Source: Deinococcus aquaedulcis (GTDB taxonomy: Bacteria > Deinococcota > Deinococci > Deinococcales > Deinococcaceae). Taken from it: a stretch of 64,000 bases of DNA. This document shows positions 1 through 12,867 of this stretch, piece after piece (position 1 is the stretch's first letter; each line of letters opens with the position of its first letter). The notes below the pieces were generated by a model. The model did no database searches, was not told the origin of the DNA, and worked only from the letters and a program-made list of their open reading frames with translations. Position numbers and translations under genes: made by a program. The stretch covers positions 10,358 through 74,357 of the forward strand of contig NZ_JAHRBL010000018.1 of assembly GCF_019693445.1 (NCBI RefSeq), read 5' to 3'.

Positions 1-469
1 GCGCTACGCCCGCCCCGATGCCACCGAGGCTGAGGTGCACGCGGCGCTGCAGGCCGCCCACGCGCTGAACTTTGTCGAGGCCCTGCCCGAAGGCCTGAAC
101 ACCGTGGTGGGCGAACGTGGGATCAAGCTCTCGGGTGGGCAGCGCCAGCGCCTGTCCATTGCCCGCACCCTGCTGGCCCGGCCCACCGTGCTGCTGCTGG
201 ACGAACCCACCAGCGCCGTGGACGCCCAAAGCGAGGCGCAGGTGGTGGCGGCCCTGGGGGCGCTGATGCAGGGCCGCACCGCCCTGATCGTGACCCACCG
301 CCTGAGCCTTGCCCGCACCGCCGACCGGGTGGTGGTGGTGCGCGGCGGGACCATCGTGGAGGACGGGGCCCCAGACGTGCTGCGCCGCCAGGGGGGCGCC
401 TACGCGGCCCTGGAACGGGCGATGGGCGAAGCCGTGGGCCAGGAAATGCCGGCGCCAGCAGACGATTGA
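1..469 (+). CDS. ABC exporter, C-terminal ATPase part (5' truncated)
   Basis: This is the end of an ABC transporter nucleotide-binding domain; the gene begins before the window. The reading frame opens at base 2. The visible part holds the signature motif LSGGQRQRLS, Walker B with the following D-loop (LLLDEPTSAVD) and the switch histidine (VTHRLS). The order, and the AHALNFVEALPEGLNT stretch before the signature, match the C-terminal half of MsbA/LmrA-type fused exporters, in which membrane and ATPase domains share one chain. ATP hydrolysis here would power export at the inner membrane. The substrate cannot be told from this part. It converges on transketolase. Confidence 0.9.
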   Translation, partial: RYARPDATEAEVHAALQAAHALNFVEALPEGLNTVVGERGIKLSGGQRQRLSIARTLLARPTVLLLDEPTSAVDAQSEAQVVAALGALMQGRTALIVTHRLSLARTADRVVVVRGGTIVEDGAPDVLRRQGGAYAALERAMGEAVGQEMPAPADD

Positions 470-480
470 AGGCACGCTGC

Positions 481-512
481 AAAAAAAGCGCCGGGGGTGG
501 TCGCCCCGGCGC
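481..512 (-). terminator. Intrinsic terminator of transketolase
   Basis: Read on the minus strand, a 9-bp GC stem (504-512 with 488-496) with a 7-nt loop is followed directly by seven U (481-487). It lies 17 bases beyond the tkt stop codon, in the gap to the converging ABC gene. Confidence 0.9.
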
Positions 513-528
513 CATTGAGCCGCTTGGT

Positions 529-2499
<1,971 letters not shown>

Positions 2500-2578
2500 G
2501 CTGTTCATCCTACCCTGCTCTGGATATGTGTCTTTCGTACACTTAGAGACAGGACCTTTACACACGCAGGAACAGGCC

Positions 2579-2609
2579 AAAAAAAGCGCCCCACCAGACG
2601 CGGGGGGCG
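2579..2609 (-). terminator. Terminator-like hairpin inside the tkt leader
   Basis: On the minus strand a 6-bp GC stem (2604-2609 with 2587-2592) with an 11-nt loop is followed by seven U (2579-2585). It sits between the tkt promoter and the tkt start, with no minus-strand gene upstream that it could serve. That placement fits transcription attenuation of tkt or the 3' end of a short leader RNA; which one is inference. Confidence 0.55.
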
Positions 2610-2683
2610 GAAAAAGGGCCGAGCTTGAACAGCATCCGTCCTGGACCACAAGCACACCACGGCGCTTCCATTCCGGTACAAAC

Positions 2684-2712
2684 AGAATACGGCATGGGCA
2701 GAATTTTGTCAA
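2684..2712 (-). promoter_or_regulatory. tkt promoter (sigma-70 type)
   Basis: On the minus strand TTGACA (2712-2707), a 17-base spacer and TATTCT (2689-2684). The predicted RNA start is near 2677. This is one of the closest matches to the housekeeping consensus in the window. Confidence 0.8.
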
Positions 2713-2943
2713 GGCAATCTGTGAATGTGAGGTGAGTATGAATCGGGTTGTATGGCGGCGGGCGCTGTTGAGCTCGGGGTGATGGGGGAGAGGGCTGGCT
2801 GCATATACGCTGCCCCGGGGTGGGGAAGGCTGGGGTGGTGGCGCTGCTTCCCCGGGCATGCCGTGCCCCCTGCCCCGGCACTCCGCCATCTGGCTTAGGG
2901 AGCCGATTCGCTTCCGGCCAGGGTGGCCGGGCACCATAGCCCC

Positions 2944-3864
2944 ATGACCCACGCCCTGCACCCCACCGCACACCTCCCCACCCTGCGCCCCTTTCGCCAG
3001 GGCGACGCCCCGGCTGTGGCCCGCCTTGTGACTGAGAGCGTGCGCGGCCACTGGACCTACACCCCAGAGCTGTTCCGGGAAGTCTCGCCGCCCACCCGGC
3101 TGGTGGCCGAACAGGACGGCGCAGTGATCGGCACTGCCCGGCTCGCCCCCTTTGGCCCGGGGGTCCCTGACGCCCTGCGCCTGGATCTGGCCGGGGAAGC
3201 GGGCACCTTTACTGCGCTGACCCTGGCCCTGCTGGCCGAGGCGCAGGGCGGCTTTGCCCGCGTGCTGGGCGTGACCCGCGAGGATTTTGGCGAGCAGATG
3301 GCCTTTTTTCAGGCGGCGGGCTTTCGCAATGCGTGGCAGTCGTGGGGGGCGCACCTGGACCTGACAACTTTTGATCCTGCCCCGTTTGAACCCCTGCAGG
3401 AGCGCCTCTTCCTGGCCGGCTACGAGCCCGAGCGCCTGTCCCCCACGGCCCCGGAAAGCGACTGGGCCGCCGTGTTCGCCCTGCACGAGTTGGGCCTGCG
3501 CGACCGGCCCCGCAACCCCACCACCACGCCTGATCCCCTCAGCCCTGAGCGCCTGCGAGAGACCATCGTGCGGGAAGAAGCCGCCTTTGTGACCCGGCTT
3601 GGGGGCGAGATCGTGGCCCTCACCCGCCTGAGCCTGCGCGGCCCCGAAGTGGATTCCGAGGACACCGTCACCCACCCGGCGCACCGGGGGCGCGGCGTGG
3701 CCACCGCCCTGAAGGCCCATGCCCTGGGCTGGGCCAAAGCCGAAGGCTACACCCACGCCGGCACGGGCGGCACGGTGCTGAACCTGCCCATGCTGCGCGT
3801 GAACACCCGCCTGGGCTACCGGGTGGAGCGCATGTGGATCACCTGGGAAAAGGCGTTGGCCTGA
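2944..3864 (+). CDS. GNAT-family protein with two acetyltransferase-like halves
   Basis: A 306-residue protein with two GNAT-like regions. The N-terminal half ([17 protein letters not shown]...) looks degenerate. The C-terminal half keeps the acetyl-CoA loop ([18 protein letters not shown]) and the closing NTRLGYRVE strand. It probably transfers an acetyl group to a small molecule or amine; the substrate is unknown. The reading frame also offers a GTG at 2923; the ATG at 2944 is preferred because the protein homology begins there and a weak -10-like CATAGC lies just upstream. It is monocistronic and ends at a strong hairpin. Confidence 0.82.
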   Translation: MTHALHPTAHLPTLRPFRQGDAPAVARLVTESVRGHWTYTPELFREVSPPTRLVAEQDGAVIGTARLAPFGPGVPDALRLDLAGEAGTFTALTLALLAEAQGGFARVLGVTREDFGEQMAFFQAAGFRNAWQSWGAHLDLTTFDPAPFEPLQERLFLAGYEPERLSPTAPESDWAAVFALHELGLRDRPRNPTTTPDPLSPERLRETIVREEAAFVTRLGGEIVALTRLSLRGPEVDSEDTVTHPAHRGRGVATALKAHALGWAKAEGYTHAGTGGTVLNLPMLRVNTRLGYRVERMWITWEKALA

Positions 3865-3875
3865 GTGTATAGAGG

Positions 3876-3919
3876 GCCCGCCCAGACGTGGCTGTTGAGG
3901 CGTCTGGGCGGGCGTTTCT
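3876..3919 (+). terminator. Terminator after the GNAT gene
   Basis: A perfect 13-bp stem (3876-3888 with 3901-3913) with a 12-nt loop, followed by a short U-rich stretch (GTTTCT). It begins 12 bases after the stop codon. Confidence 0.8.
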
Positions 3920-3937
3920 CGGGGTGGCTGGCTGGGC

Positions 3938-3999
3938 TTGACCCGGGCTGCATACCACGCTATCTTGTTTTTATCACCGCCGAAGAAGGCGGCTTTTTT
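3938..3999 (+). repeat. Promoter-terminator cassette, copy A
   Basis: TTGACC (3938-3943), a 17-base spacer and TATCTT (3961-3966) form a good sigma-70 promoter. Starting 11 bases after the -10, a CCGCC-GAAGAA-GGCGG hairpin (3977-3992) is followed by C and six T. A transcript from this promoter would be only about 27 nt. The same unit recurs at 4293 and 4504 with nearly identical sequence while the DNA between copies differs, so the whole unit seems to be conserved or mobile. No ORF fits inside it. Confidence 0.7.
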
Positions 4000-4004
4000 G
4001 TTTT

Positions 4005-4492
4005 GGTGCCCTGCGTGGGGCTGGTGTGGTGGAGAGTCCCTTTGTCCGGCTGTTGTTCAAGAGGGGCAATAGGGCGGGTAGAGCAGCCGGCCGCAGATGA
4101 AGGCGAAGACGTTGGGCGTCGTTCAGCCAGGACCAGGACTTCAAAAGGCGAGCGTCCGTGAAGCATGCCTTCCCGCTTCAGTCGCAGTGAGGCTGGCGCC
4201 CGGTCACCCAACCGCTCCTCCTGCATAGCCTCCTCTCAATCACCGCGCAAACCAATGTCCAGCACGATGAAAACAGGCATCGCTGGCTGGGCTTGACCCC
4301 AGCTGCATACCACGGTATCTTGGTTCTATCACCGCCAAAGAAGGCGGCTTTTTTATTTTGATTGCTGTGGAGTGCCCGACCTGTCTCGGTGAACCCTGGA
4401 GTTCGGCTGAGAGGTTCACCGGCCTCAGCTATGCATCAGATTTGCCTTGCTTCTCCATAGAAAAGACGGCCAGGACGCCCAAAATCGGCCCC
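4005..4492. other. Non-coding DNA between cassette copies
   Basis: No convincing gene. A minus-strand stretch near 4085-4165 can be read as HGRSPFEVLVLAE, loosely like the end of a DDE transposase, but it is too short and too ambiguous to call. An 8-bp inverted repeat (GGTGAACC 4388-4395, GGTTCACC 4413-4420) lies between copies B and C. Confidence 0.4.
4293..4354 (+). repeat. Promoter-terminator cassette, copy B
   Basis: TTGACC (4293-4298), 17-base spacer, TATCTT (4316-4321), then the hairpin CCGCC-AAAGAA-GGCGG (4332-4347) and six T. Compared with copy A, the promoter hexamers, spacer length and stem are unchanged; the differences fall in the spacer, the -10/hairpin gap and one loop base. 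Confidence 0.7.
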
Positions 4493-4503
4493 AACGGCTG
4501 GAC

Positions 4504-4565
4504 TTGACCCGGGCTGCATACCGCGCTATCTTGTTCTTATCACCGCCGAAGAAGGCGGCTTTTTT
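4504..4565 (+). repeat. Promoter-terminator cassette, copy C
   Basis: TTGACC (4504-4509), 17-base spacer, TATCTT (4527-4532), hairpin (4543-4558) and six T (4560-4565). Its T-run overlaps the stop codon of the converging CxxCH gene (4564-4566), so it cannot serve as a normal terminator for that gene, which runs on the other strand. Confidence 0.7.
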
Positions 4566-5021
4566 ATTTTGTCTTCTTGAGGGGGGCGTACTGGGCCACG
4601 CCGCCGGCCTGCTCGAAGGCTGCCGCAAGGTCGGTGACCGGGGTTTCGGGCTTGCTCTGGGAATCTCCGGGAAGGGTTTTGGCAAAGACCTCTAGGGCGT
4701 CCGCGTAGCTGTCGCCGTCGACGTCGGTGTTCGCGGCCAGCAGCTGGGACAGGGCCTGGGGGAAATTCAGGTGCTGCCCGGCGGCAGCGGCCTCGGCAAA
4801 GGTGCGCTGCAGGGCCTGCCCGAACGGGTTCCAGCCTGGCCCGCCCGCCGGGTCCACGTGGCAGTAGGTGCAGGGCATGACCCGGCGGTCCAGCTGCCAC
4901 AGGGCGTTGCCTTCCGTCAGGTGCAGCTGCGGTGCAGCCTGGGTGCGGTACTTGGGCAGGGCCAGGGCGGGGGCAGCCACCACCAGCGCCCCCAGCAGCC
5001 CCGCCACCAGGCGCAGCGGGG

Positions 5022-5025
<4 letters not shown>
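4564..5025 (-). CDS. Exported CxxCH (cytochrome c-like) protein
   Basis: A 153-residue secreted protein. Residues 1-23 form a signal peptide ending ALA. One heme-attachment motif CTYCH (52-56) suggests a c-type cytochrome or cytochrome-like protein; no distal methionine ligand is obvious. Residues 101-112 ([12 protein letters not shown]) look like a calcium-binding EF-hand or dockerin loop. Its ATG overlaps the stop of the DUF1501 gene (ATGA), so it is the last gene of the DUF1800-DUF1501 operon. It probably acts outside the inner membrane together with those proteins; the role is unknown. Confidence 0.8.
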
Positions 5026-6197
<1,172 letters not shown>

Positions 6198-6310
6198 GGG
6201 GGAACCTCGGGTTGTGGGGAGTGGGTTGTCGGGTGTGGGAAAAGACTGTGGGGGACAGGGCGGTGGGGTTTCGGTGCCCCTGGGGCTCATCGCCCATGGC
6301 CCAAACCCCT

Positions 6311-7576
<1,266 letters not shown>

Positions 7577-7618
7577 GGCGGCTCCTTGGCGGGGCAGGAT
7601 GGGGCAGGGTAGGGGCAA

Positions 7619-8446
7619 CTACAACTTAGAGTCGGCGCGGGCCGCAAAAGTTCCGGGGGGCGGGTCTGGGCTGGGGGAGGGGCGGCGAGGAGTGACCTGA
7701 AAAGGACTGAGCGGCGTCTGGTCGGCGCGGGTGATGCCCGACAGCGCCGCGCCCAGGGGCCCGGGCGGCAGGTTGCCCACCAGCCACACAAAGCCGCCCG
7801 CCACCCGGCGCGAGGCCACCCCGGGCGCCGCCGCCACGTCCCGGCGCGCCAGCACCAGCGTCAGGGTGTTCAGGCCGTCGGTGAGGGCAATGTCCATGCC
7901 CGCTGCCCGGCGGCCCACGCCCGAGGGCACGAAACCTGGGGGCAGCCGCAGTCCCGGCAGGGCCTGGGCCAGCGCGGCGCGCAGGCCGGTCGGCACGGCG
8001 GGCGGGGCCACGTTCTGGCGCACCGGGGCGGCCCCCACCTTCACAAAGGCCGCGCGCCGGGCCAGCGCGCCCCCGGCCGAGCGTTCCTCGTAGGCCAGCG
8101 GCACGTTCCAGGCGGTGTCCACCCACAGCGACCAGCGCGCCGCCTGCCCCACCTTGGGGGTGAGGTCGTAGCGGATGACCGCCCGGCCTGCCACCGTGTC
8201 GGGGCCCACGCGGGTGGCCGTGAAGTTCTGCGCGATGAGATTGGGGCGCGCGGGCACCGTGGGCAGCGTGGCGGCGCGGCGGGTGGGTTCGGGGCGCGGC
8301 GGAAACAGCACCGTGACCTCGGCCTGCCCGCGCGCGGCCAGGGTGCGGGCCTGTTTCAGGGCGCCCAGCACCTCAGCCATTTCGGCCTCTGGGCCTGCCG
8401 CCTGCGCCGCGCCCAGCAGGGCCAGCCCTAGGGCCAGCAGCCTCAC
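7619..8446 (-). CDS. MucB/RseB-like secreted sigma-factor regulator
   Basis: A 275-residue exported protein with a signal peptide ([17 protein letters not shown]) and an RseB-N-like beta domain (AEVTVLFPPR... WSLWVDTAWNVPLAYEERSAGG). RseB/MucB proteins bind the outer part of a membrane anti-sigma factor and hold it inactive until the envelope is stressed. The gene overlaps the anti-sigma gene by 4 bases and ends the sigma operon. The Pro/Ser-rich tail (QVTPRRPSPSPDPPP) may be unfolded. The family call rests on domain shape and position. Confidence 0.72.
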   Translation of the reverse strand: MRLLALGLALLGAAQAAGPEAEMAEVLGALKQARTLAARGQAEVTVLFPPRPEPTRRAATLPTVPARPNLIAQNFTATRVGPDTVAGRAVIRYDLTPKVGQAARWSLWVDTAWNVPLAYEERSAGGALARRAAFVKVGAAPVRQNVAPPAVPTGLRAALAQALPGLRLPPGFVPSGVGRRAAGMDIALTDGLNTLTLVLARRDVAAAPGVASRRVAGGFVWLVGNLPPGPLGAALSGITRADQTPLSPFQVTPRRPSPSPDPPPGTFAARADSKL

Positions 8447-8712
8447 CAGCCCTCTCCCCAGGCGCTCTGGTAGACGTCGTAGGCGGCGCTGGCGGGCAGG
8501 GCGGTGGCGGCGGGGCGCAGCATCAGGGCGCCCGCCACCACGGCGGCCCCCAGCGCCGCCGAGAGCCAGCCGGCGCGGGTGTGCCGGGCCCGGGCCTGGG
8601 TCTGCGCCGCGCGGTGGGCCTCCAGAAAACGCGCGGCGGCAGTGTGGTCGGCCGGGGTCAGGGTGCGGGCCTGGGCGAACAGCGTGTCCAGTTCAGGGTG
8701 GGGGTCGGTCAT
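8443..8712 (-). CDS. Small membrane anti-sigma factor
   Basis: An 89-residue protein with a cytoplasmic N-terminal part (helical, residues 1-45, rich in Ala/Arg), one membrane helix (about 47-68, [17 protein letters not shown]) and a short outer tail. It lies between the ECF sigma gene (4-base overlap at 8709-8712) and the RseB-like gene, the order expected for sigma / anti-sigma / co-regulator. It is much shorter than RseA and has no recognised zinc anti-sigma motif, so the assignment depends on context. Confidence 0.7.
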   Translation of the reverse strand: MTDPHPELDTLFAQARTLTPADHTAAARFLEAHRAAQTQARARHTRAGWLSAALGAAVVAGALMLRPAATALPASAAYDVYQSAWGEGW

Positions 8713-9257
8713 GGGGTCACTCCAGCGGCCGTCAGCCAGTGGCGCAGGGCGGCGCGGGCCCGGGCAATGCGGCTTTTGACCGTGCCCAGTTCGGCGCCCG
8801 TGATCTGGGCAATCTCAGCGTAATCCAGCCCCGAGAGCTCTCGCAGGGCAATGGCCTCGCGCTGCTCGCGCGGCAGCGTGGCCAGGGCGAGTGAGAGGCG
8901 CTCGCGCACCTGCGCCTGCTCGCCCGCGCGGGCCGGGTCGTGGGGGGCGGCGGGTTCGGGGCCCTCGGCCAGCGGCAGGCTCTGGCGGGCCGCGAGCGCC
9001 TTGTGGCAGGCGTTCAGGGTCACGCGGTGCAGCCATGTGCTGAAGGCGGCGTCATGGCGAAAGCTCTTCAGGTGGCGGTGCATGGCGATAAAGACCTCCT
9101 GCACCACGTCGTCGGCGGCGCCCGGGCCCACCGTCACGGCGGCCAGGCGGTGCACGCCGGGCGCGTGGCGCGTCACCAGCGCCTCAAAGGCCCGCTCGTC
9201 GCGCAGGGCCAGGCGCGCCAGTTCGGCGTCTGGAAGGAGGGCGTAGGGGTCATTCAA
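8709..9257 (-). CDS. ECF RNA polymerase sigma factor (RpoE/SigW type)
   Basis: A 182-residue ECF sigma factor. Region 2 includes [20 protein letters not shown] and [19 protein letters not shown], ending in [14 protein letters not shown]; region 4 has [27 protein letters not shown] and [11 protein letters not shown]. No ATG fits. TTG at 9257 has GAGGTG five bases upstream and matches the usual ECF N-terminus; GTG at 9263 lies 5 bases after a possible -10 and could be used on a leaderless RNA. It is divergent from dtxR and heads the sigma / anti-sigma / RseB operon. Confidence 0.92.
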   Translation of the reverse strand: MNDPYALLPDAELARLALRDERAFEALVTRHAPGVHRLAAVTVGPGAADDVVQEVFIAMHRHLKSFRHDAAFSTWLHRVTLNACHKALAARQSLPLAEGPEPAAPHDPARAGEQAQVRERLSLALATLPREQREAIALRELSGLDYAEIAQITGAELGTVKSRIARARAALRHWLTAAGVTP

Positions 9258-9270
9258 GGGCACCTCGAAT

Positions 9271-9300
9271 GTTAGAGGAGCGTGGGCCCCAAAAAGTTCC
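9271..9300 (-). promoter_or_regulatory. ECF-type promoter of the sigma operon
   Basis: On the minus strand GGAACTT begins at 9300 and TCTAA spans 9276-9272, 17 bases apart. This fits the group-wide ECF pattern (GGAAC ... TCTAA) recognised by RpoE-like factors, and so suggests that the sigma factor encoded just downstream drives its own operon. Confidence 0.65.
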
Positions 9301-9347
9301 CCGGGCGTCCACCCGGCCGCGCGGCCCCCCCCGCTACACTGGGCGCC

Positions 9348-10022
9348 ATGACCGGCCGTTCCCTCTCCCGCTCTGCGGAAGATTACCTGAAGCATCTGTA
9401 CGTGCTGGGGCAGGCCGGCAAGGTGAACACCCAGGCCCTGGCCACCGCGCTGGAGGTGGCCCCCGCCAGCGTGACGGGCATGCTGCGCAAGCTGGCCGAA
9501 CAGGGACTGGTGTCGCACGCGCCGTACCAGGGCGCGCGCCTGACCGCCGAGGGCGAGCGGGTGGCGCTGGAGGTGCTGCGCCACCACCGCCTGCTGGAAC
9601 TGTTCCTGCACCGCGCGCTGGGCGTGCCGCTGGACGAGGTGCACGAGGAAGCCGAGCGCCTGGAACACGCCCTGTCCGAGCGCCTGGAAGCTCGCATTGC
9701 CGCGTGGCTGGGCGACCCCACCCACGACCCGCACGGCGACCCTATTCCCACGCTGGACGGCGAACTGCCCGCGCAGCCCCAGCGGCGGCTGTCGCAACTG
9801 GCCCCTGGCGACCACGCGGCGGTGGCCCGCATTCCCGACGACGACGCCGCGCAGCTGCGCGCCCTGATGGCCGCTGGCCTGACCCCGGGCGCCCCGGTGC
9901 AGGTGCAGGGTGTGGATACGGCGCTGGGCACCCTGACCGTCTGGGCCCAGGACCACACCCTGACCCTGGCCCTGGCGGTGGCCGCCCAGATTCATGTGAC
10001 GTGGCCCGGAGCTGACGGGTGA
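9348..10022 (+). CDS. DtxR/MntR-family metal-dependent regulator
   Basis: A 224-residue repressor-type protein: winged helix (residues about 1-65, [20 protein letters not shown], then [19 protein letters not shown]), metal-binding dimerisation domain ([35 protein letters not shown]) and a C-terminal FeoA/SH3-like domain. Such proteins sense Mn2+ or Fe2+ and control metal uptake. The start at 9348 follows a TACACT -10 (9335-9340) by 7 bases, so the RNA is probably leaderless. It is divergent from the sigma operon and followed after 38 bases by cobS. Confidence 0.9.
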   Translation: MTGRSLSRSAEDYLKHLYVLGQAGKVNTQALATALEVAPASVTGMLRKLAEQGLVSHAPYQGARLTAEGERVALEVLRHHRLLELFLHRALGVPLDEVHEEAERLEHALSERLEARIAAWLGDPTHDPHGDPIPTLDGELPAQPQRRLSQLAPGDHAAVARIPDDDAAQLRALMAAGLTPGAPVQVQGVDTALGTLTVWAQDHTLTLALAVAAQIHVTWPGADG

Positions 10023-10060
10023 GGGCTGATCGATGAGGGCCGAACCGTGAAGGCGAATCA

Positions 10061-10795
10061 GTGAGGCCCCGGGACCGGCTGGCCCGCCAGGGCCGCGCCC
10101 TGCACCTGGCCCTGGCCTTTCTCACCACCTTGCCGCTGCCCCACGTCACCCGGGTGGAGGAGGGCGACTTTGCGCGGGCCAGCGCCTACTACCCGCTGGC
10201 CGGCTACGCGGTGGGCGGCGCCGTGGCCGCGCTGCTGTGGTGGGGGCCGCCGCTGCCCGCCGGGGTGGTGGGCGCGCTGGGCGTGGGCCTGTGGCTGTGG
10301 CTGACCGGCATGCTGCACTTCGACGGGCTGGTGGACAGCGCCGACGCCCTGTTTGCCGTCAAGACCCCCGCCCAGCGCCTGGAGATTCTGCGCGACGTGC
10401 ATGTGGGCGCCTTTGGGCTGGCGACGGGCGCGTTGAGCCTGCTGCTGCTCTGGAGCCTGCTGTCGGCCCCCCTGCCGCCGTACGCCCCCCTGGTGGCGGC
10501 GGTGAGCGCGCGGGCGCTGCTGCTGCTGCCCATGAACGGTTACCCGGCCGCCCGCGCCGAGAGTCTGGGGGCGCGCTCGCGCGAGGGGCGGGTCTGGGGC
10601 GCGCTGCTGCTGGCGGCCCCCACCCTGCTGCTGCCCGGGGCCTGGGTGGCGTGGCTGGCCGCCCTGCTGGGCGTGCTGGGCGCGGCGGCCTTTGCGGCGC
10701 GGCGCCTGGGCGGCGGCCTCAGCGGCGATGTGTACGGCCTGATTGTGGTCACGGCCGAACTGCTGGCCCTGGGCGCCTACGCCTGGGGCCGCTAG
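10061..10795 (+). CDS. cobS: Adenosylcobinamide-GDP ribazoletransferase (cobalamin synthase)
   Basis: An integral membrane enzyme (244 residues, about six membrane helices) that joins adenosylcobinamide-GDP with alpha-ribazole (phosphate) in the last part of B12 assembly. Seen: [16 protein letters not shown] at the N-terminus, the conserved acidic motif [13 protein letters not shown] (about 88-100), [14 protein letters not shown] and [12 protein letters not shown] near the C-terminus. It starts at GTG 10061. It is the first of three B12-assembly genes; no cobalamin riboswitch is seen upstream. Confidence 0.92.
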   Translation: MRPRDRLARQGRALHLALAFLTTLPLPHVTRVEEGDFARASAYYPLAGYAVGGAVAALLWWGPPLPAGVVGALGVGLWLWLTGMLHFDGLVDSADALFAVKTPAQRLEILRDVHVGAFGLATGALSLLLLWSLLSAPLPPYAPLVAAVSARALLLLPMNGYPAARAESLGARSREGRVWGALLLAAPTLLLPGAWVAWLAALLGVLGAAAFAARRLGGGLSGDVYGLIVVTAELLALGAYAWGR

Positions 10796-10813
10796 GGCAG
10801 GGGAGGGAGGGCC

Positions 10814-11440
10814 ATGCTGACCCTGCATCTGGTGCGGCACGCGCCCACCGCGCCCAATGCCCAGCGGCGCTACCCGTTCTCCCACGAGGACGCGCCGCTG
10901 AGCCCCGGTGGCGAGGCCCTGGCCCAGACCCTCTACTGGCTGCTGGACCTGCCGCCCGGCACCCTGGCCTTCACCTCGCTGGCCCGGCGCGCGCAGCAGA
11001 CGGCGGCCCTGGCCGGGTTTCCGGAAGCGGTGCCCACCCCGGCCCTGCACGAAGCCCAGTTCGGTGTGATGGCCGGGCACACCTGGGCCGAGCTGGAAGC
11101 CCTCTACGGCGAGGCGCCCCGCACCTGGATTGACGCGCTGGGTCAGCCGGGCTCGCCCCTGGGCCCCCCGGGCGGCGAGACGGGGGCGGCCTTTCACGCC
11201 CGGCTGTCGGCGTGGCTGGAGAGCCTGCCCCCGGCGGGCGAGGCGGTGGCCTTTACCCACGCCGGGCCACTGCTGGCCCTCTTGCGCCTGACCGTGGGCC
11301 TGCGTGCGGCGACTGTCCCCCCCGGCACGGTGGCGACCCTGGCGCGCGCTGGGGATGATTGGTGGCTGGTGCGCCTGTTGCCTCCGGCCCAGACCCCAGC
11401 GCCTGCCCCCTGTGCCACAGTGGGCCGCGATGAACCCTGA
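10814..11440 (+). CDS. cobC: Histidine phosphatase, probable alpha-ribazole phosphatase
   Basis: A 208-residue branch-1 histidine phosphatase. The phosphorylated histidine is in LVRHAPT (6-12), with the second catalytic histidine in [13 protein letters not shown]. In this gene neighbourhood it most likely removes the 5'-phosphate of alpha-ribazole-P or of cobalamin 5'-phosphate. GGGAGGGAGG lies just before the ATG. It follows cobS by 18 bases and overlaps cobT by 11 bases. The symbol rests on context, as this fold also serves phosphoglycerate mutases. Confidence 0.82.
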   Translation: MLTLHLVRHAPTAPNAQRRYPFSHEDAPLSPGGEALAQTLYWLLDLPPGTLAFTSLARRAQQTAALAGFPEAVPTPALHEAQFGVMAGHTWAELEALYGEAPRTWIDALGQPGSPLGPPGGETGAAFHARLSAWLESLPPAGEAVAFTHAGPLLALLRLTVGLRAATVPPGTVATLARAGDDWWLVRLLPPAQTPAPAPCATVGRDEP

Positions 11441-12512
11441 CCACTTGACCGACCTTCACGCCCTGATTGGGGCGGTGCAGCCCGCCGACATCGCCGCCAT
11501 GACCCGCGCCCAGGCCCGGCAGGCGCAGCTCACCAAGCCGCCCGGGGCGCTGGGGGCACTGGAGCCCCTCTCCATCCGGCTGGCGGGGGTGTTCGGCACC
11601 GAGCGGCCCCACCCGCGCGGCGTGGCGGTGCTGGTGGCGGCCGGGGACCACGGCGTGGCGGCGCAGGGTGTGAGCGCCTTTCCGCCCGAAGTCACCCCGG
11701 CGATGGTGGCCAACTTTCTGGCCGACACGCCCTACGGCCCCGGCGGCGCGGCCGTCAATGCCCTGGCCCGCAGCGTGGGGGCCCGGGTGTACGTGATGGA
11801 CGCCGGGGTGAACGCCGAATTGCCCGCCCACCCCGCCCTGCACCGCGCCGCTGTGCGCCGGGGCACCCGTGACCTCAGCCGCGAAGCCGCCATGACCCCG
11901 CAGGAAACCGCTGCCCTGATCCTGGCCGGGGCCGCGCTGGCCCGCCGGGCCATAGAAGACGGCGCCGACCTGCTGATTCCCGGCGAGATGGGCATTGGCA
12001 ACACCACCCCGGCGGCGGCCATCAGCGCACGGCTGCTGGGCCTGGACCCGGCCGCCGTGACCGGGCGCGGCACCGGCGTGGACGACGAGCGGCTGGCCCA
12101 CAAGGTGGCCGTGATTCGCACCGCCCTGGCCCGCACCCCCGCCACCGACCCCCTGACGGTGCTGGCCGAATTTGGCGGGTACGAGATTGCCGCAATGCTG
12201 GGCATGATGCTGCAGGCAGCGGCCCTGCGGCGCGTGGTGGTGCTGGACGGCTTCGTGGAGGGCAGCGCAGCCCTGGTGGGCGTGGCCCTGGCGCCTGCCC
12301 TGCGCGACTACCTGTTTCCGGCCGGCCAGTGCGCCGAGGTGGGGCATGCCGCCCAACTGGCGCACCTGGGCCTGACCCCGCTCTTTGGGCTGGACTTGCG
12401 CCTGGGCGAGGGCACAGGTGGGGTGCTGGCCGCGCCGTTGCTGCTGGGCGCCGCCGCCACCCTGCGCGAAATGCGCACCTTTGAAGAGGCAGCGGTGCCG
12501 GGCAGCGCGTGA
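11430..12512 (+). CDS. cobT: Nicotinate-nucleotide-dimethylbenzimidazole phosphoribosyltransferase
   Basis: A 360-residue CobT that makes alpha-ribazole-5'-phosphate from nicotinate mononucleotide and dimethylbenzimidazole. Seen: [19 protein letters not shown] (35-53), [30 protein letters not shown] and [14 protein letters not shown], which are the substrate-binding parts of the family. Its ATG lies inside the cobC end, so translation is coupled. Together with cobS and cobC it completes the lower-ligand loop assembly; cobU/cobP is not in this stretch. Confidence 0.95.
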   Translation: MNPDHLTDLHALIGAVQPADIAAMTRAQARQAQLTKPPGALGALEPLSIRLAGVFGTERPHPRGVAVLVAAGDHGVAAQGVSAFPPEVTPAMVANFLADTPYGPGGAAVNALARSVGARVYVMDAGVNAELPAHPALHRAAVRRGTRDLSREAAMTPQETAALILAGAALARRAIEDGADLLIPGEMGIGNTTPAAAISARLLGLDPAAVTGRGTGVDDERLAHKVAVIRTALARTPATDPLTVLAEFGGYEIAAMLGMMLQAAALRRVVVLDGFVEGSAALVGVALAPALRDYLFPAGQCAEVGHAAQLAHLGLTPLFGLDLRLGEGTGGVLAAPLLLGAAATLREMRTFEEAAVPGSA

Positions 12513-12867
12513 GTCGGGTGTTGGTGGGGTTGGGCGCCCCTGGCAACTGATCCCAGCTGCCAGCGCCGCGTCTGTCCATCCACGCCGCTGCCTCTGTCAG
12601 ACGTGAAGGAGAGGTGGCTTTAGAGCGATTGACAAAAGAACCCCCTCACCCCTCGCTGCGCGAGGCCCTTCCCCACGAGGGGAGAGGGTCAAGAACCAAC
12701 ATCATCCTTATGTCCACTGCCCTAGGTTCGGCTCTGCTTGGTTGGCGTTGCCCATCCTTCACCATGAGGACTTCATAAAGAGGGGGTGCGTCCTTTTTTT
12801 GCCTCTCTCATGGAGAAAGGTGCGCACTTCGCCTAGACACGGCACTGACCGCGCGCTTAAATAAAGC
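12513..12867. other. Intergenic region with hairpins and a GC-palindrome
   Basis: No gene seen. A long hairpin (12533-12567) without a U-run follows cobT. At 12641-12688 lies a palindromic element of the CCCCTCACCCCTCG...GAGGGG type, seen in related form at 25561, 28438 and 37312. The 80 bases before the protease are AT-richer and contain a T7 run at 12793-12800 and TTAAATAAAG just before the start codon. Confidence 0.5.

Noticed and set aside
3960..4226. Possible transposase remnant between the promoter-terminator cassettes
   Set aside because: Only a HGRSPFEVL-like phrase is suggestive; it is too short and has no inverted repeats.
3938..4565. The three cassettes as a CRISPR array
   Set aside because: Only three copies, spacers of about 290 and 150 bases that differ greatly in length, and no cas genes.
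9263..10060. Cobalamin riboswitch upstream of cobS
   Set aside because: The gap between dtxR and cobS is only 38 bases and no B12-box-like sequence was seen.
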